A stretch of 64,000 bases of DNA from Utricularia gibba (Eukaryota > Streptophyta > Magnoliopsida > Lamiales > Lentibulariaceae), in contig NEEC01000002.1 of NCBI GenBank assembly GCA_002189035.1, positions 62,001 to 126,000 of the forward strand, given 5' to 3'. The notes under the pieces are model-generated. The model had not been told where the DNA came from, did not search any database, and saw nothing but the letters and a program-made list of their open reading frames with translations. This document shows positions 23,652 to 38,852 of this stretch, piece after piece. Each line of letters opens with the position of its first letter. Within the stretch, counting starts at the first letter, position 1. The position numbers and the translations under genes were made by a program.

Positions 23652-25883
23652 ATGGAGTGTAACAGAGATGAAGCTTTGAGAGCAAAAGCGATTTCTGAGA
23701 GGAAATTTCTGGCTAAAGATTTCAAGGGAGCAAAAAAATTTGCACTTAAGGCTAAAAATTTGTGTCCCGACTTGGAGGGATTATCTCAGATGCTGTTAAC
23801 TTTTGACGTTTATGTTTCTGCTCAAGACCCAAGAATACCCGGGACATCAAATTGGTATGGAGTGCTGGGTGTCACACCTCTAGATGACGAAGAAACCATA
23901 AGGAAACAGTATCGAAAACTTGCGCTGCTTCTTCATCCTGATAAAAACAGGTCTATCGGATCTGAAGGAGCATTTCAGCTTGTCTCTCAAGCATGGAGTT
24001 TGCTGTCAGATAAGTCAAAGAGAATGGCCTACGACAAGAGTTGTGGTGGAATTTTTCAGAGCAAAAATCAGACTTCCTACAATTTTGCAAACACTGTTTC
24101 TTCGAAAGGTACGGATCCAGTGAAAAAAGTGAGCAAGAGGAATGCCTCATGTGCTCCGCGCTCGTCTCAAATGGAAGAAAAAGACACTTTCTGGACAGTA
24201 TGCCATCGATGTAGGATGCAGTATGAATACCTTCGGATATATCGCAATCACAATCTTCTCTGCCCAAATTGCCAAGAAGCTTACTTTGCAGTTGAAATTG
24301 ACCCCCCTTCCAACCAGAATTCTAAAACTATGTATAGTTGCGCCAGTCAACAACAACGGAAAGCTAAACAACCAGGATCTGGAATTACCACAAACTTGGC
24401 CTGGCAGCAGGAGGCTTTTGATTCTCATAGAAGTAAGAATTCCAGTAACTGCAGTTTTGGATGGACTCCTTTCCAGAAGTCACCTGATGCTCACTCTGCC
24501 GTTCAAGCAGCAAATATGGTTAAGGAGGCATATGAGAAAGTGAAGCGAGAAAGACTGAAGGCACAGAGTGCTTCTAGAAAACAGGAGGCATTGCTGCGGA
24601 GAAATCTTTCCTCGAGAAAAAGAGTAAGTGGTGCATCCTCCAGCAATCCAAATGCTTCCAAAAGATGCAAGGGAGATGAAGATTCCAATATTTATAAGGA
24701 GAAGCCAGTAGACCTTGGTAGTGCAAAGCCTGATCTTAAACAAAATGATGCTTCAAATATTAGGCAGATTTTGATAAAGAAAGCTTGTTCAGAAATATGT
24801 GAGAAGTTGAGTACATGCCTCTCGACATCTGTGGTGAAGAATGCAGCCTCTGTGGAGTTTCATGATAATAGCATAGAAAGGACATCATGCACACAACACG
24901 AATTACCTCCAACCGAGTGCAGATTATCTGAGAATGAACTTGATCAAAACCCTTCACACTCGTGTCCCGAGAGGAATTCGATTGATCAGCTTTCATTGCA
25001 TGTCCATGAGTCTGATTTCCATGACTTTGACATGAGCAGGGGGGTGCATTTTTTTGGGAAGAACCAAGTATGGGCCGTATATGATGATGATGATGGTATG
25101 CCGCGCCATTATGCGATGATTCAAAGTGTAGTATCTTTGAACCCCTTTAGAGCGAGGATGAGTTGGCTTAGTTCGGTAACGCACAGCCGAAGCAGCAATG
25201 CAAGTTGGTATTCCAATGGATTTTCAAGAACATGTGGGAAGTTCCGATTGGGCAAGCAAGTGTGTGTGGATTCAGTGGACTATTTCTCACATCATGTGAG
25301 ATGGAAAAAATGCACGTCCAGTACAATTCTCATATATCCCAGGAAAGGGGATATCTGGGCTTTGTACAGAAATTGGTCCTTGGAATGGAATGAACTGACG
25401 GAAGATGAAGTGGTGCACAAGTATGATATCGTTGAAGTATTGGAAGATTGTGATGATGAGCTTGGTGTGGTTGTGATTCCACTGGTTAAGGTGGTCGGAT
25501 CCAAAGCCATTTTCCATCAGCATTTGGATCCAAGTCAAATACGAAGAATCCCCTGTGAAGAAATCACTCGATTTTCTCATCAGGTGCCATCACATTTATT
25601 TACTGGGCAGCAAGGACTGAAGTTGCTCAAGGGTTGTAGGGAGCTCGATCCTGCTGCGGTTCCATTCGATCTTCTTGAAGCTGCATCATTATTTATTGAA
25701 GGGATTGACGCCCCTGAAAACGTACACATTGTGGAGGAAATTGATTCTAAGGAAAATAGAACCAGCAATCCAGTTGTAGGTGTTACCCTGGACGATGCTG
25801 AGACTGTGAAACAAGTTGACATCGGAAGGAATCTTCCAGTTTCTGACTCATTACAACCTGCTTCGGCCACATCGGACACGTAG
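23652..25883 (+). CDS. DnaJ (Hsp40) domain protein with C-terminal DUF3444
   Basis: A single-exon gene of 743 codons. The N-terminus (MECNRDEALRAKAISERKF) is the conserved start of plant DUF3444 J-proteins. The J domain spans about residues 67-130 (NWYGVLGVTPLDD...YRKLALLLHPDKNR) with the catalytic HPD that stimulates Hsp70 ATPase. A zinc-ribbon-like segment follows near 177-213 (FWTVCHRCRMQYEY...LLCPNC). A Lys/Arg/Ser-rich linker may carry nuclear signals. The DUF3444 domain fills about 460-680 (HFFGKNQVWAVYDDDDGMPRHY, KGDIWALYRNW). Such proteins are thought to be co-chaperones; clients are unknown. The frame is intact through 2.2 kb. Confidence 0.93.
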   Translation: MECNRDEALRAKAISERKFLAKDFKGAKKFALKAKNLCPDLEGLSQMLLTFDVYVSAQDPRIPGTSNWYGVLGVTPLDDEETIRKQYRKLALLLHPDKNRSIGSEGAFQLVSQAWSLLSDKSKRMAYDKSCGGIFQSKNQTSYNFANTVSSKGTDPVKKVSKRNASCAPRSSQMEEKDTFWTVCHRCRMQYEYLRIYRNHNLLCPNCQEAYFAVEIDPPSNQNSKTMYSCASQQQRKAKQPGSGITTNLAWQQEAFDSHRSKNSSNCSFGWTPFQKSPDAHSAVQAANMVKEAYEKVKRERLKAQSASRKQEALLRRNLSSRKRVSGASSSNPNASKRCKGDEDSNIYKEKPVDLGSAKPDLKQNDASNIRQILIKKACSEICEKLSTCLSTSVVKNAASVEFHDNSIERTSCTQHELPPTECRLSENELDQNPSHSCPERNSIDQLSLHVHESDFHDFDMSRGVHFFGKNQVWAVYDDDDGMPRHYAMIQSVVSLNPFRARMSWLSSVTHSRSSNASWYSNGFSRTCGKFRLGKQVCVDSVDYFSHHVRWKKCTSSTILIYPRKGDIWALYRNWSLEWNELTEDEVVHKYDIVEVLEDCDDELGVVVIPLVKVVGSKAIFHQHLDPSQIRRIPCEEITRFSHQVPSHLFTGQQGLKLLKGCRELDPAAVPFDLLEAASLFIEGIDAPENVHIVEEIDSKENRTSNPVVGVTLDDAETVKQVDIGRNLPVSDSLQPASATSDT

Positions 25884-26598
25884 CTGGAAAAGTCGAGGCA
25901 CATTCTGTGCATGCCCGGGTAGGCGTTTAAGTTACATTCCTCTAAACGATGAGTCTGGCGATGGTTTCAGTGGATAACCAGTTCATTTGACGCGTTTAGT
26001 GTCTTTGATCGTAGATATGGCGCTGGAAAATGTATGAAAAATTGGGAAGATAGTCAAGTCGGAGATGAATATGTAAATCATTAAGAACCTTGACTCTTTA
26101 AACCATTTGTTCATTCAATACTTGGATCTATTTTGAATTTTCTGTACTTGTGTTCTCGAGACGACATGAACCAAATGGCCCAACTCATCCAGTGAGCACA
26201 GCCTCGTATCAAGATCAATTTTAGGATGCTTTAACAGCAGCAGTTTCGTTTCTTGCACACCGTGTTTCTACGTTGTTGCCTGGCTCCTTTGCTCCAGCTT
26301 GGATAGGTTGAGTTGGAGCGAAAAATAAAAGAAAAAACGCATGCATATGACTCACGAAGGAATAAGTCTGGCATATGACTCACGAAGGAATAAACCTGGC
26401 TGAAGAAACCGAGAAACAAAAGGTGCCAATATCTAAGTATCATCGAATCAAAAGGCATATGAAGGAAGAAAGTGGCAATACAATCAAACCAAAACACAGA
26501 AGCACAAGAAATTACAGGATTTACCAAGGCAGGGGTCGTCCAGCTTACCGATATCTGGCATTTTCATCACATTGCATCTTCCTTCATGGTCAAAGACA
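25884..26598. other. Convergent intergenic region, DnaJ / ENY2
   Basis: Holds the two 3' UTRs. A short direct repeat (GCATATGACTCACGAAGGAATAA) occurs twice at about 26344-26396. No gene seen. Confidence 0.45.
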
Positions 26599-27897
26599 TC
26601 AAAGTGCAGTCGACGTCAAGAACTTCCGGATTCGTTGCAACATCTCTGCTTTTACTGAATCAGGAACTGAAGCTGCAAGTGGAGGCAGCCAGCACATGTT
26701 GAATACCTACACCTCTTGTATAAACATATACACTGCTGGAGAATATTCCACAGCATCGAACCCAAACTTGAAGATCTCCAATATATGCCTACTATTAGAT
26801 CACCCCATATCCCTTAGATCTATCATAAATTGGAACACAAGTAGGTTCCCCACCCTTGGAGTAACGAGAAACACAAACTAGAGGAACCCATTGATTGAAG
26901 TGCACAAACGGAAACAAAGATCATTTGAAAGAATGAATAGAAACGAAGCCCACCTCTTCCCTTAGGTGTCATAACTGTAACAAGTTCATCAACAGTAACA
27001 TTATTCCTTCCTTTCTTCCTTGCAAACTCCCTTGCCAAACAAATTTCAATTTTTTTCATACAATGAATCCATGAGACTGAGAAGAATAGTGGGATACATA
27101 GTTGCCATGTGAAAATAAAAATGCAACAGTTTACTGAAAGAGAGAAATGATCAGGGTTAATAGATTAACGATTTTCGAGGACATCACATTTGGGGAAGGC
27201 TGAGCAGTATAATCAACCTTCAGTAGTCAAACTTTTAGAAAGATATGATAAGATCCTCTATCCAGTTGAATACTACAAGCGCTACATTTTTTAATCCAAA
27301 ATTTAATTCTTTACAGGAGCTTTGAATGTATAATGTGTGAAACCAGGGGCTCATTTATTAAGGCTCATACGAAACAGAAGAGTCACCTGCAAAGTGCCTT
27401 CATCTCATCCTTCCAGCCACACTCTATCAGCCTCTCTCTCAACAACTCTTGCAATCGCTCCTTTTCTCCACTCTCGGTTAGCTAGACAACGGATTAACAT
27501 ATACCCGATTTACAAACAAAGCGAACGGATGGGAAACATCCACACACCGCTGGAAGAAGCAACAAATTTAGAGAGCAATCCACTCGAGAAGTAGGTTACC
27601 CTTATATTGACTAATTCCTTGAGAGTTGGCTCGCGACCCCCCTCGAATTCAGGATCTGGAGTCGGTGGACGCTTAACAGACGCCTTCCTTTCTCCAAACA
27701 ATGAGCTAGAAATTAGAAAATATCAATAGACTGAAAGAAGCCAAGATCAGGATCCTCACATTTAAGCAATTTTTAGGTTGTTTTTTCCCAACGAATAGCT
27801 CTCTCTGAATTCGTACGGCAACGGCTTGGCAGATTTTCCTGCTTCTCTAGAGCCCTCACTTTCCTCCAACCATCCAGGATATTGGGCTGGTGCCCAT
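26599..27897 (-). CDS. ENY2: Transcription and mRNA export factor ENY2 (Sus1)
   Basis: The small helical subunit shared by the SAGA deubiquitinating module and the TREX-2 mRNA export complex. Exons: 27600-27705, 27387-27481, 26954-27030 and 26599-26672, plus an inferred first exon 27860-27897. Conserved blocks in order: [74 protein letters not shown] and [17 protein letters not shown]. The 27600-27705 exon has no ATG. An upstream ATG at 27897 (or 27873) followed by a GTGAGG donor joins in the correct phase, giving 129 codons; this exon is inferred from phase alone. It is head to head with FabG. Confidence 0.85.
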
Positions 27898-28233
27898 GTT
27901 TGGCAATGGTCGCCTTCTTTACCCGCGGGCTGCGATAAGACGATGGGCTTCTTTCCACCACTCGATAATTTTGAATATTCAAATTATTTTTCCATGGGCT
28001 GAGCCATCCAGTTCTTTTAAAAGATTGGGGTGAATGCCCACTTGCGTAGAGAAGGCCCATTTCAGTTCATACTCCTCGAACCAACGGCACGGGCGGTGCG
28101 GAAATCCCGAAGCTCTGCACCTACAGCAGGTCTTAACCAACTGAGCTTGTAATTCTTGTATTGCCTCTGCTTCAAATCTTCTGGCGACGCTCGTCTAACA
28201 AGTTTCTATAGTAGTCACACTGCATTTCAAGGA
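27898..28233. promoter_or_regulatory. Bidirectional promoter, ENY2 / FabG
   Basis: 336 bp between divergent starts. Site II-type elements TGGGCT at 27944-27949 and 27995-28000 and AGGCCCA at 28053-28059 lie in it, with another TGGGCT at 27883-27888 just inside the ENY2 leader. Such elements are typical of TCP-regulated housekeeping promoters. No TATA box. Confidence 0.6.
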
Positions 28234-30536
<2,303 letters not shown>

Positions 30537-31102
30537 CAGAATCCATCGGATAACTGTTTGATCCTCTTGCACCTGAAGATTAGATGCCGTTTTTTTCGGA
30601 ATTCATCATTTGTTGAATGGGATGTTCATGCGGATGCTACTTTGTTTACGTGACTACGTAATAAAGAGGGAATCAGTTTGTTTTATGTTAAATTTAATGG
30701 ATGAATCGTTGTGTAAATAAAAAAAGATCTGAAATATATTCAATCGAATTCATCAGAATCTATTTAAAAAAGATAAAAAAAAATGTTCAAAAAAATTATA
30801 AAACACTTGTGATTGAATTACATTGACGGCAAAGCACGACAACCATTTTTAATTAAATAATATTATTGCTTCTGTAACTAATAAATAATACCAAGCACAC
30901 TATTCAAAAATCATTTCTCAATAATCATTAACCAAACATCCCCAGCATTGAATTTGAAGTCCATGTTTCTAGTGTTGGTTCGAAGTCCTCCAACAACAGA
31001 ATTCGTTTATTGTTACATCAACTTACTCCTGGGAATGGAAGGGAAGTCAGGCCGAAAGGGGTGTGGGGGAACCCCAGGCCTGAACAAGACACCCCGCATA
31101 CC
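30537..31102. other. Convergent intergenic region, FabG / GAPC
   Basis: AT-rich DNA carrying both 3' UTRs, with A-rich tracts around 30720-30790. Nothing else recognised. Confidence 0.45.
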
Positions 31103-33258
<2,156 letters not shown>

Positions 33259-34414
33259 GGCAGATCTACGAGGATGCTCCGATACGAAAATTCTAGAATC
33301 AGAGAGAGCCAAACGGAGCGTGCGAGAGTGTGCGTGGAGGAGCAAGTGGCTATCGAGTCGTATTTATTTTGTTGCGAACAAAAAAATAAAGAATCTATAC
33401 ATAAACATTATTCCAACAATTGGAATATTCATACAATAATTCGAGGAGGCATCTACTCAGTGCTCGAAATTGGGATGCCTGTCTTAAATTTCTTGATTAA
33501 TTAGTGATAAGACAGGAAATTCCTAAAAAAAAAAAAGAAAATGATTAATGGACTGCATTGGGCCGTTGTTCAAGTCAGTATCCCTAAAGGGGCCGCATGT
33601 TTGGGCTTTCAGGCAACAGAGCCCATCTTTGGGTTTAAGACGTCTAGCTCATTGGGTTGGGTTTCCGAAGCACCAGAGGAGCAAAACGAGCCGAGCCGAG
33701 CCGAGCCGAGCCGACTGTTGAAGCCGAAAATTCAATAGATCTTGTTAGGAGTGAAGATTAATCGCGGTCCACTGGTAAATAAATCGGACGACTCCGCCTT
33801 CTTGGAAACGCAGAGGCCAACATGAGAAGAGGACTTCCTCCGATGAGATGAGAGGCAGAGGGGGCTGCTGCTTATAACCCGAGTTGAGTTCAACAGCACG
33901 GCAGAAGGTTGTGCTAATACAGGACTCGTAAGTCGTTGGGATTTCTGCTTCTTTACGAAAGCTTAAATCCGTTAGTTTGTTTTCGGTCTCTGTGCTGGGT
34001 TTTATTAGTGAAAGTGAGATAATTCAAGTTCCCTTTGCTGTCGCTTTCCTTGGAGTCGAATCATGGATTTTGGATTCCAAGTCAAAAGGTCTCCTGGTGT
34101 CTCGCTTGGAAGTTTTAAGGGGCCGAGGAAGAACGCGCTTCACCGATGTCACTAGGAATTTGATGTTTGGCTGAGATTTGGCTTTTCCATCTGCTTTTTG
34201 CCTATTCTCAGATTTGACTTGAAGAAGGGGAAAATATTATTCATTAAGAGAAGGGAAAAGGTGAGCTCTCCGTTGAATTTTCGATGCATTCCGGGTCTAA
34301 TCGAAGATAGAGGCTTGCCGGTGTTGGGGATTCTCCAGAAACTTGGTTCTTGAACTTGAATTTTTTGCTGGTTACAGGAGGTGTAAGTGGGAGAAAAGTG
34401 AGGATTTTGGAAGT
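33259..34414. other. Divergent intergenic region, GAPC / PP2A B'
   Basis: 1.16 kb. GGGCC/GGGCT/GCCCA motifs cluster at 33560-33630, and a (GAGCC)4-5 microsatellite lies at 33688-33714. A leader intron ending TTACAG at about 34378 probably precedes the PP2A start. Confidence 0.5.
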
Positions 34415-36139
34415 ATGATTAAACAGATATTAGGGAAGATTCCCAGAAAGAATTCGAAATCCTTCAGTGACCCTAGCCCCTCTTCAAGTCCCTTGAGTTC
34501 GTCAAGGAGAAACGGAGGAAAGAAAGGATTGGGTAGTGCAGCCGATGAACTTAATTCTACCTCATATGGTGTTTTGGGTCTTGGAAGTAAAGTGAACAAG
34601 CTCCAACTCAATAAAGAGTCAAGATTGAGTGGGGAAATGGTGTCAGCTCCGTATGAATTGCTACCGCCTTTTAGGGATGTACCAGGTTCGGAAAAGCAGA
34701 ACTTATTTATCCAAAAGGTTAAGATGTGTTGTGTTGTTTTCGACTTTGTTGATCCTACCATGGATCTTAAGGAGAAAGATGTGAAAAGGCAAACTCTACT
34801 GGACTTGGTTGAGTATATGACATCTACGAATGGGAAGTTCAATGAAATGGCAATGCAGGAGGTGGTGAAGATGGTTTCCTTGAATATATTTAGAGAATTC
34901 ACACCTCAGCCAAGAGAGAACAAATTAATTGATGGTGTAGATCTTGAAGAGGAAGAGCCTGCTATGGATCCAGCATGGACTCACTTGCAAGTTGTGTATG
35001 AATTTTTTCTGAGGTTTGTTGCCTCCCCAGAAACCGACGCGAAGGTTGCAAAGCGATATATTGATCATTCCTTCGTTCTAAGATTACTTGATCTCTTCGA
35101 CTCTGAGGATCCTAGGGAGAGGGAGTATCTGAAGACTATACTTCACCGAATCTATGGAAAATTTATGGTGCACCGACCGTTTATCAGGAAATCTATCAAC
35201 AACATCTTTTACCATTTTATATTTGAAACAGAAAAGCACAATGGCATTGCAGAATTCCTTGAAGTCCTTGGCAGCATCATCAACGGTTTTGCTCTTCCTT
35301 TAAAGGAAGAGCATAAGCTCTTTCTTGTACGAACACTGATTCCATTGCATAAACCGAAGTGTTTAGCAATGTATCATCAACAGCTATCTTATTGTATCAC
35401 CCAGTTTGTTGAAAAAGATTGCAAGCTTGCTGATATTATAATCCGGGGACTGCTAAAGTACTGGCCTGTGACCAATAGCTCAAAAGAAGTTCTTTTCCTC
35501 AGTGAGCTGGAAGAGGTATTAGAAGCTACACAAGCACCTGAATTTCAGCGATGCATGGTACCTTTATTTCACCAGATTTCCCGCTGTTTGAAGAGCTTGC
35601 ATTTTCAGGTACCAACATGCGACTTCAAAATCGAATTAATTTCTTCTGTAGTTCATGTTGACTGCAACAGTTCATGGTTCCATCAGCTAATCATGCTGAC
35701 TAGATGTGTTTTCAGTGCGGTGTCTAAGTAAACCTTGATGGGCGAAACTTTTGTTCCTTTTTAACTGCAACACTTCCCCGTTGTCAACCATCATTTTTTG
35801 TATTTTCAGGTGGCTGAAAGGGCTTTATTTCTGTGGAACAATGATCATATTGAGAGCCTTGTTCGACAAAACCGGCAAGTCATTTTGCCGATAATCTTCC
35901 CTGCCCTGGAAAACAATGCAAGACACCATTGGAACCAGGCAGTGAACAGCTTGTCTGTGAATATTGGCAAAATTTTCTACGAAGTTGATCCTGATCTCTA
36001 CAAGGAGTGCCAGATCAAGTTCGAAGATGATGCATCAAAGCAAAATGAAATCAACGAGCGACGACAAGCTACATGGAAACGCCTGGAGGAAGTAGCTTCA
36101 AAAAATGCTTCAGTCAATGAAGCTATTCTTGTTTCCTGA
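34415..36139 (+). CDS. Serine/threonine phosphatase 2A B' (B56) regulatory subunit
   Basis: The substrate-targeting subunit of PP2A. Exons 34415-35608 and 35810-36139 give 507 codons. The start [16 protein letters not shown] is the usual opening of the plant B' gamma/theta/zeta group. The B56 HEAT-like domain begins near residue 90 ([24 protein letters not shown]) and includes [51 protein letters not shown] and the second-exon block [14 protein letters not shown]. The single intron after HFQ is at the common position in this family. An upstream in-frame codon series exists but lacks an ATG. No frame breaks. Confidence 0.95.
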
Positions 36140-36737
36140 ACTGCTGCGGCACCCTCCTTTTCCTGATGAAAAACCAGTCAGGCGATTGCTTCCTCGAGTC
36201 ATACATTTCCTGGTCGTTCGGTTTCTGCACGCTCCTCTTCAGATTCGCCTTTCTGTTGGCTTCGTGGAGAGATAATTCAAGTTGGTTTAGAGGGGTAGGA
36301 TTTGGAACAGCTTGTGATCTTGTTCTTTGTTGAACAAAATGTTACAACTTTGGTAGTATGTGATCGTGTCCTACGTCGAACAAAACGTTACAACTTTGGT
36401 TTGTTCGATTTTGGACATACGTTTTCGATGCTACGTGCACGGGATCCCAGAAGCACTTCATTTGGTTTTGCGGGTGACATTCCTCACACACTGCCAACTT
36501 AGTTCGCCAAATTCTGACATGCCCCAAATACAAATGATCAGATAAATGAAGATGAGAGTTCCAAACGAGCTCTTGCTCCCTCGCCAGCCTGAATAGTGAA
36601 TAGTGGTAGTCCTTCCCGGACCCCACTGCAAGGTAGTGTTTGTGGATAGCCTTTCGCCACGAGACAAGATAAAGGGGGCACTCTAAACTTGCAAGAACGA
36701 CAGGATTGAAGCGAAGGGGCGCTGTTCTCCGCCTAAG
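36140..36737. other. Intergenic region, PP2A B' / HHL1
   Basis: A short imperfect direct repeat occurs at about 36320-36400 (GTTGAACAAAATGTTACAACTTTGG and GTCGAACAAAACGTTACAACTTTGG as two near-identical units). Otherwise 3' UTR and promoter sequence with no gene. Confidence 0.5.
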
Positions 36738-38248
36738 ATGGAGGCCGGAATGACGTTGAACTCCGTTGTGGCGCTACCTCTTTCATCAAAATCAAGACTT
36801 TATGAAAATTCTCTCATCAGACACTCATTCTCGTCTGCAAGCATAGCACCCCAGAAATCCTTTCCACAGAAGCATCATAAATTGTTCGTAGTTGAAGCAA
36901 AAGGCAAGAGAGGGATCCCTGGACAGTACCAACGAACTGCCCCTCCTCCTCTTCCGAAACTTGAAGATGATGGCAACCCCAAATTTGTTATCTTCATTCG
37001 AATGGCAAACGTTAGTTTTCCTTTCCAAAACCCCGCTTGCTCGTACAATGATTATGGATATTTCATCTGCTAATCATCCTTACCGCGCCAAATTCTTGCG
37101 TTTTCATTTCTTCCTATGTGCACTTGATTTTCTGTATCTGGTTCGGTTATTCCGATGGGTTTGTTTGCGACTATAAACTGCTAGTTTCATTAGTGCTCTA
37201 TTAAAAAAAAGGCTTCTTGGAGACGATTTTAGAGCTTCTCTTAGTTAGGTGCTTTGTGGAGGTTCGAATTTTGAGGCTTTTAGGTCGTTCAAAATGCTGA
37301 TCATTCGGCAACAACGATTCTCTGAGTGGCATTTCAGAAGTTGAACTCATTGTGCCTGATGTATATTAACATGTGTATATTGAATTTGTGGTTTGGGATG
37401 GTTCTCCTTCTCTAGGTGTACCTTTGGTACCCACTTAATATTGTCACCGGTGGAACAACTGCGAAGATCATGGTTTCGGCAAAGGATAATTTCTTGGGGA
37501 AATATATATACAAGGATACGCTAGCCAGAAACCTTGCCGCTGTTATTTATAGAGTGAGCTTCATATGCATAGCTTTATTGTTCAGCTAAACTAGGAGCGC
37601 TTTTATGTTTGTTGATATCTATGTCTGTTGTCCCTCTGGTTAGGATGAGAAGGAAATGCAGAAAATGGCTATAAAACAGTTTCGGGTGCTACGTTCTGCA
37701 ACCGAGTTTCGATATGGCTATAAGCTTGTGGTAAGTATTGTAATCTATGGTTATTGATCTCTAGAAAAACTCGATCTTTTGGATGTCTCTTCATTCCTGG
37801 ATTATTGTAGGAAAACAACAATTTGAGAGCTGCACTCGGTGCGAATGATGTTATTGAGGTAGTCTTGTTCATCATGTTTATGGTTTATCTTTCTGATTGA
37901 GATTGGTACACAGTGAGCATTTCCTTTGTGTGTTTTATACTAAAGCATATCATAAGCGTGTACACATTCTCAGCTCCCAACTCAGGAAGAACTTAAGACA
38001 GTTGTTGACAAGGTGAAGGACTTCTTCGGGGAGGCAAAGGAGTCTTTTGGGAAGATCTCATTCTTGAACTCGGGGACTGAGGATTCATCCACAGAGCCTA
38101 CAACCAAGTGAGTAACCATCAATAGCATAGTGAATTCCTGGTATGGTTGTTGAAATTGAAACTTGATCCTGTCTCATTATCTTCCATCAAGTTTTGCTAT
38201 CTTTCTAATCTCAATTAAATTTTTTTTAGGGCGAAAAGTAAAGGCTGA
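36738..38248 (+). CDS. HHL1: HHL1 (hypersensitive to high light 1), chloroplastic, one frame break
   Basis: A thylakoid protein that helps photosystem II cope with high light. Exons: 36738-37010, 37416-37554, 37644-37730, 37811-37858, 37974-38107 and 38230-38248. A transit peptide of about 45 residues (MEAGMTLNSVVALPLSSKSR) is followed by FVVEAKGKRG, GNPKFVIFIRMAN, VYLWYPLNIVTGGTTAKIMV, FRYGYKLVE and KDFFGEAKESFGKI, in the order of Arabidopsis HHL1 (At1g67700). Exon 2 is 139 nt where 138 is needed. The frame breaks at the A4 run 37500-37503; removing one A restores YIYKDTLARNLAAVIYR. The corrected protein has 232 codons. A single extra base in a homopolymer suggests sequence error. Confidence 0.9.
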
Positions 38249-38852
38249 GTGCAGAACTGTGGGAAGGGAGAGGAGACCTGCAGAGCTCTGTGTACTTGTT
38301 TGTATCAGCCAACAAGATTTGTTCATATAGTGTGTCTCTTTGCATCAGGAGAACGATCTCATTTTGCCACTGAATTCCATGGGAAAAGATACCATTTTTT
38401 TTCTGAGCTTCCAAGTTAGTGAAGTCAATACCAGACTACCCCAGTCATGTGTGTGTTGATGGTGTGTTGTATCAGTTCTTGTTGTAGCAAATGAGGAAAA
38501 AATGTAACTTTCGAGAAGAAACTACCTAAGTGAAGGATAAGGGCGGTTACGATTTACGAAAGAAAAATGTCTATATTCCAAAGCCTCATGGCGCTGTTTC
38601 CAAACCTACAACAGCTCTGCAGCAGTTGGAATCTTGTGATCTAGAAGACACGAGCCCGAGTACGATTGAAGGGTCGGATCCTGATTTCACGGAGGGTTTG
38701 CCGTTTGGGTAGAAGTTACCAGCCCACTCAAGAATACGTGTAAAACCCTCCGAGAAACTGAAGTTTGAACGGCACCCAAAACCGTTGAACTTCAACTCCA
38801 GAATATCTTGCTAGCTCCTCATTCCCCGGGTAGTGTTTTTGGAGTGACGAAG
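38249..38852. other. Intergenic region, HHL1 / ALB3
   Basis: Holds the HHL1 3' UTR and the ALB3 promoter and leader. A 61-codon open frame (38530-38712) without ATG was judged not real. No other feature. Confidence 0.4.

Noticed and set aside
27773-28060. A 95-codon minus-strand frame upstream of ENY2
   Set aside because: It overlaps the inferred ENY2 first exon in another frame, has no known domain and lies in promoter-like DNA.
38530-38712. A 61-codon open frame before ALB3
   Set aside because: No ATG, no matching splice sites to ALB3 exon 1, and no recognisable protein sequence.
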